Assembly (NCBI GenBank): GCA_003151155.1 | Contig: PLWX01000105.1 | Location: 84,952-121,977, forward strand | Direction of reading: 5' to 3' | From: Acidobacteriaceae bacterium | GTDB taxonomy: Bacteria; Acidobacteriota; Terriglobia; Terriglobales; Acidobacteriaceae | DNA: 37,026 nucleotides | Shown: positions 33,159-37,026 of the stretch, piece by piece | Position numbering within the stretch: the first letter of the stretch is position 1 | Layout of the letters: every line of letters starts with the position of its first letter | Translations under genes and position numbers: made by a program | The notes under the pieces: model-generated | What the model saw: the letters and a program-made list of their open reading frames with translations, nothing else | What the model was told of the DNA's origin: nothing | The model's database searches: none

Positions 33159-34279
33159 GTTCCGTGGCGGAGAAGAAGACGGCGACTTCGTCGGTAGAGG
33201 CGTGAAAGGTTAGGCCCGTCGATAGGTTGCTGGAGGTCCGACGGTCCGCAGTGGTGGAAGGCTCCTTCCGCAATTGGCGAAGAAGAGGATAACGTCGAGC
33301 AGGACGCGCATTCGGCATCCGCTTCTGCTTCGGCTAGCTGTTGAGACTCCCTGGCTTCCTGAACCTTGCGACGAATATTCGCAGGGATGCGTGCTTGTCC
33401 GTCGGGCGCATCGTTCGCGGGAACAAAACTGTAAGAAATTTTCACCTCAGAGACCGGAAGGATGGCGGGCCGCGCAGCTTCCGCCTTGAGGTTTATCAGG
33501 ATCTGGTGAGCCTCTGCGGCGGCAGGTGATTTGGGGTCTTCGCGCAGGAAGGTGTTGAGTTCACCTTCGGCTTCCGAAGACTTCCCTTGTGCCTCCCATG
33601 CGGCAGCCGCATAGAAGTGAACCATGGCCGCGCCGGAGTGCTTGCGCTGGTGGACATGGTGCGCCGTGTCGACCGCTGCTACGTAATGCTGATTCACATA
33701 CTGCCCGTAGGCCAAGGCCGTAAGCAAATCCAGATCAAGGGGCGCGATGTCGGATGCCTTCTGGATATTTTGTTCGGCGGCGGGGTAATTCTTCAGGGCA
33801 AGCTCGGCGCATCCGAGGTTCAAGAACAAGGTTGGGAGATGGTCGTCGAGGGAGATGGCCTGCGCAAATTCGTCGCGAGCTTTTTCGTTCTGCGCCAGTC
33901 CTAAGTAAGCCGAGCCACGAGCGTTGTACGCGGCAACGTACTTCGGATAGACCGAGATGGCGTTGGTCAGACGGTCGAGGGCGGAGGGGTAATCTTTCTT
34001 CATCAACAACTGATAGCCCTTTTCAAATTCGCGTTGCGCTTTGCCGGGGGCTTTGAGATCCAACTTGGAGATGGAGCCGGTGCGACCTTCGAGTGGGCTA
34101 CGGTTAGCGCTATTGATCAGCCAGAGGTTGGAATCCATGACGGTGGCCTGCACCAGGTTGAGAGGCGCTGAATTTGTGATGGCGGCGGGATTGGAGCCCG
34201 GGAAGCTAAGGACCTGAGCGCAGACGGAGCAGGAAAGACAGCACCACACAAAGATTCGCAGAGCAGCACAGCGAAACAT
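33107..34279 (-). CDS. TPR-repeat protein, 5' part of a frameshifted TPR-VWA gene
   Basis: 390 residues as read. Start ATG 34279 with GGAAG upstream; signal peptide MFRCAALRIFVWCCLSCSVCAQ. Tetratricopeptide repeats occur at about 80-250 (GYQLLMKKDYPSALDRL, YNARGSAYLGLAQNEKA, LFLNLGCAELALKNYPA). A linker ends near AEADAECASC. Beyond about 33330 the frame gives Ser/Arg-rich non-family sequence, whereas the next frame (ATG 33318) yields the VWA start. A shift of +1 between about 33330 and 33210 is needed, and a second one at the C8 tract. The fused TPR-VWA gene is the best reading; two overlapping genes is the alternative. Confidence 0.7.
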   Translation of the reverse strand: MFRCAALRIFVWCCLSCSVCAQVLSFPGSNPAAITNSAPLNLVQATVMDSNLWLINSANRSPLEGRTGSISKLDLKAPGKAQREFEKGYQLLMKKDYPSALDRLTNAISVYPKYVAAYNARGSAYLGLAQNEKARDEFAQAISLDDHLPTLFLNLGCAELALKNYPAAEQNIQKASDIAPLDLDLLTALAYGQYVNQHYVAAVDTAHHVHQRKHSGAAMVHFYAAAAWEAQGKSSEAEGELNTFLREDPKSPAAAEAHQILINLKAEAARPAILPVSEVKISYSFVPANDAPDGQARIPANIRRKVQEARESQQLAEAEADAECASCSTLSSSSPIAEGAFHHCGPSDLQQPIDGPNLSRLYRRSRRLLLRHGTWRFCYQPHQQGCRHPR

Positions 34280-34687
34280 AATTGCACTTCCAGGGACGGA
34301 GGAGGACTGGCCTGACCGTTGCGAAAGTTTACTCTGCAACCACGGAGTCTGCCAATTCGGCTCGCGCAGAAGCTAAATTTTTTACATTGTGAAGATCACC
34401 TCACCCCCTCAGGTGATTGCGGTCACAGCCAATCTGCGCTGGCGGGCACAGAATGACAACCGCTCGCAGTGTGCAAGCACTCACCGGGCGCATGTGAAAA
34501 ATTGGAATGCTAAGCCGGTTGCTTCTACAGGCTCATAGTCTTGAGCCAGCACCGGCGTTTATTTTGCGGCACTGCCGAACTTTGGAGAGTTGCTGCTTAG
34601 CAGTTGGCGGTTCGGTTCGCAGACGGGTAGGCGGACTGGGACACATATCAGTCATGCATGTCCTCCATCGATCCTCAGGAGGTTCAA
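34280..34687. other. Intergenic region with several inverted repeats
   Basis: 408 nt between the divergent TPR-VWA gene (-) and the small CxxC gene (+). It holds a palindrome ATCACCT (34395-34401) with AGGTGAT (34411-34417), a possible operator. It also holds the nested folds at 34514-34616, and an anti-Shine-Dalgarno segment cctcc (34662-34666) opposite the ribosome site of the next gene. No tRNA or known RNA family is recognised. Confidence 0.45.
34514..34616 (+). other. Two nested RNA folds upstream of the CxxC gene and gdhA
   Basis: First fold: 34514-34519 with 34551-34556, enclosing the hairpin 34530-34535 with 34542-34547, followed by GTTTATTTTG. Second fold: 34574-34580 with 34610-34616, enclosing CTGC/GCAG (34593-34603). 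These may be a terminator-like element and a leader structure. Found by eye; no family known to me. Confidence 0.3.
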
Positions 34688-34939
34688 ATGACGCAATCTT
34701 CTAAACCTACGGATATCGTCGTGTGCCCATTATGCCAGGGGCACGGCGAAGTACCAAAATCCCTGCTGGTATCGCGGTGGAATGATCGTGAGATCCGGCG
34801 TATGCTCGCGCAGTACGACGACGAAGTCGCCGCGGGCGAGCACGGGGGGATGGACAATCCGTTCGAATCAAGAGAAGAAGCGACCGCAGGCAGCACGACG
34901 AAGTTTCATAGCCGGGGCGACGGCGTTCCGAAGGAATGA
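34688..34939 (+). CDS. Small CxxC protein, unknown function
   Basis: 83 residues from ATG 34688, chosen because AGGAGG (34677-34682) lies 5 nt upstream; the frame is open to 34658. It contains VVCPLCQGHGEVP near the N-terminus, a single zinc-knuckle-like CxxC similar to DnaJ-type repeats, then a helical part NDREIRRMLAQYDDE and an acidic tail. I recognise no family. It precedes gdhA by about 90 nt on the same strand and may share its transcript. Confidence 0.7.
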   Translation: MTQSSKPTDIVVCPLCQGHGEVPKSLLVSRWNDREIRRMLAQYDDEVAAGEHGGMDNPFESREEATAGSTTKFHSRGDGVPKE

Positions 34940-34978
34940 CGTTAGATCCCGAGCAGTGCGAATGCGGCGTTTACTTGA

Positions 34979-36433
<1,455 letters not shown>

Positions 36434-36459
36434 TAGGTAACTGTTAGCGCTGTACTTTG

Positions 36460-36488
36460 CGGGATGGACACATGTCCATCCCGTTTTT
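36460..36488 (+). terminator. Intrinsic terminator of gdhA
   Basis: 10-bp perfect stem (36460-36469 with 36474-36483), a 4-nt loop, then TTTTTATTTT. It lies 26 nt after the gdhA stop and in front of the convergent receiver gene. Confidence 0.9.
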
Positions 36489-36492
36489 ATTT

Positions 36493-36933
36493 TCAGGCCG
36501 CGCGGTTTGAATCGGAGAGCGTCTCGAGAATCGCGCTCGCAAGCGGGAGAGCGCCGTCTCCTTTACGAATGATGCGGGAGACGATGTCGAGGGCCTCGCA
36601 TGGAAGAAGCGCACCGGAGAACAGGATCATCGGAACATGCGTGTTAAAAGCGCGCATTTGCTGCGCGAGCGTAAGGCCATCCATCTGGGGCATCTGGTAA
36701 TCGAGCACAACCAGGTCGATGGGCTCGGTAGCAATCAACTTTAATGCGGTGGTGCAGTCGGAAGTACAGATGGCACGCAGGCCGCAGGCGGTGAGCACGT
36801 CTTCCAGGAGTTCGAGAATGCCGGGATCGTCGTCAACACAGAGTATGAGAGGAGATTCAATGAGGGTGGGGTAAATGAATGGAAGTTCTGGCTTGGACTG
36901 CGGTTCTACGGATGCGAAGAAACTTCGTGCCAT
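36493..36933 (-). CDS. Stand-alone response-regulator receiver
   Basis: 146 residues from ATG 36933 (GTG 36945 is also possible; AGGTGG lies about 8 nt upstream of the ATG). It is a single receiver domain with the complete phosphorylation site: CVDDDPG (acidic pair), phospho-Asp in VVLDYQMPQMDG, the Ser in ILFSGA, and the Lys in RKGDG. No output domain is fused, as in CheY-like proteins, and no kinase is visible in the window. It is convergent with gdhA. Confidence 0.9.
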   Translation of the reverse strand: MARSFFASVEPQSKPELPFIYPTLIESPLILCVDDDPGILELLEDVLTACGLRAICTSDCTTALKLIATEPIDLVVLDYQMPQMDGLTLAQQMRAFNTHVPMILFSGALLPCEALDIVSRIIRKGDGALPLASAILETLSDSNRAA

Positions 36934-37026
36934 TGGAATATCCACCTCTTGGTTGATTGGACGAAGCAGAACGCGTGATGATGCGCGCGGAGTGTCAAGA
37001 CTTTGTAAGAAATGGAAAAGCAGAGA

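Overview
The window looks like a piece of an Acidobacteriota chromosome, probably Terriglobia/Koribacter-like. The evidence is moderate GC content, a VWA protein of the type common in acidobacteria, CRP-domain-fused thioredoxin-reductase-like and Lhr proteins, and generally acidobacterial-looking proteins. This placement is inferred from gene content, not from a marker gene. No insertion sequence, prophage or CRISPR array is visible.

Region 1 (1-9305, + strand) is a compact histidine operon in the order hisI-G-D-C-B-H-F-A. Its start/stop codons overlap by 1-8 nt throughout, and ppc (PEP carboxylase) is fused to its end. In front lies what reads as a complete histidine attenuator: a short peptide with 7 His in 10 codons (292-366), a 13-bp antiterminator pairing (337-349 with 393-405) and an overlapping intrinsic terminator (390-424) just before hisI. 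A further nested RNA fold sits at 55-132.

Region 2 (9315-16927) holds a NiCoT/UreH-like metal permease (-). After it comes a + strand redox cluster: a CRP-domain/glutaredoxin-like/thioredoxin-reductase-like fusion without the redox CxxC, a pirin gene broken by one extra base, and glycolate oxidase glcD-glcE-glcF.

Region 3 (17291-24121, all -) holds a small membrane protein, a DegT-family aminotransferase directly behind tRNA-Ser(GGA), bacterioferritin, a PilZ protein plus a LuxR-type regulator with a degenerate receiver, and the TldD/TldE protease pair.

Region 4 (24384-31095) holds a secreted TPR protein, a KdsC-like HAD phosphatase (-), full-length Lhr helicase, a 53-residue Cys-rich DUF5522-like protein and an L,D-transpeptidase. 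The last three are chained by 4-nt overlaps.

Region 5 (31098-37026) holds small orphan signalling and zinc proteins, a TPR-VWA locus split by two apparent +1 frameshifts (one in a C8 tract), a small CxxC protein, gdhA with a strong terminator, and a stand-alone receiver. The main regulatory interest is the his leader. The main quality or evolution question is the three single-base frameshifts.
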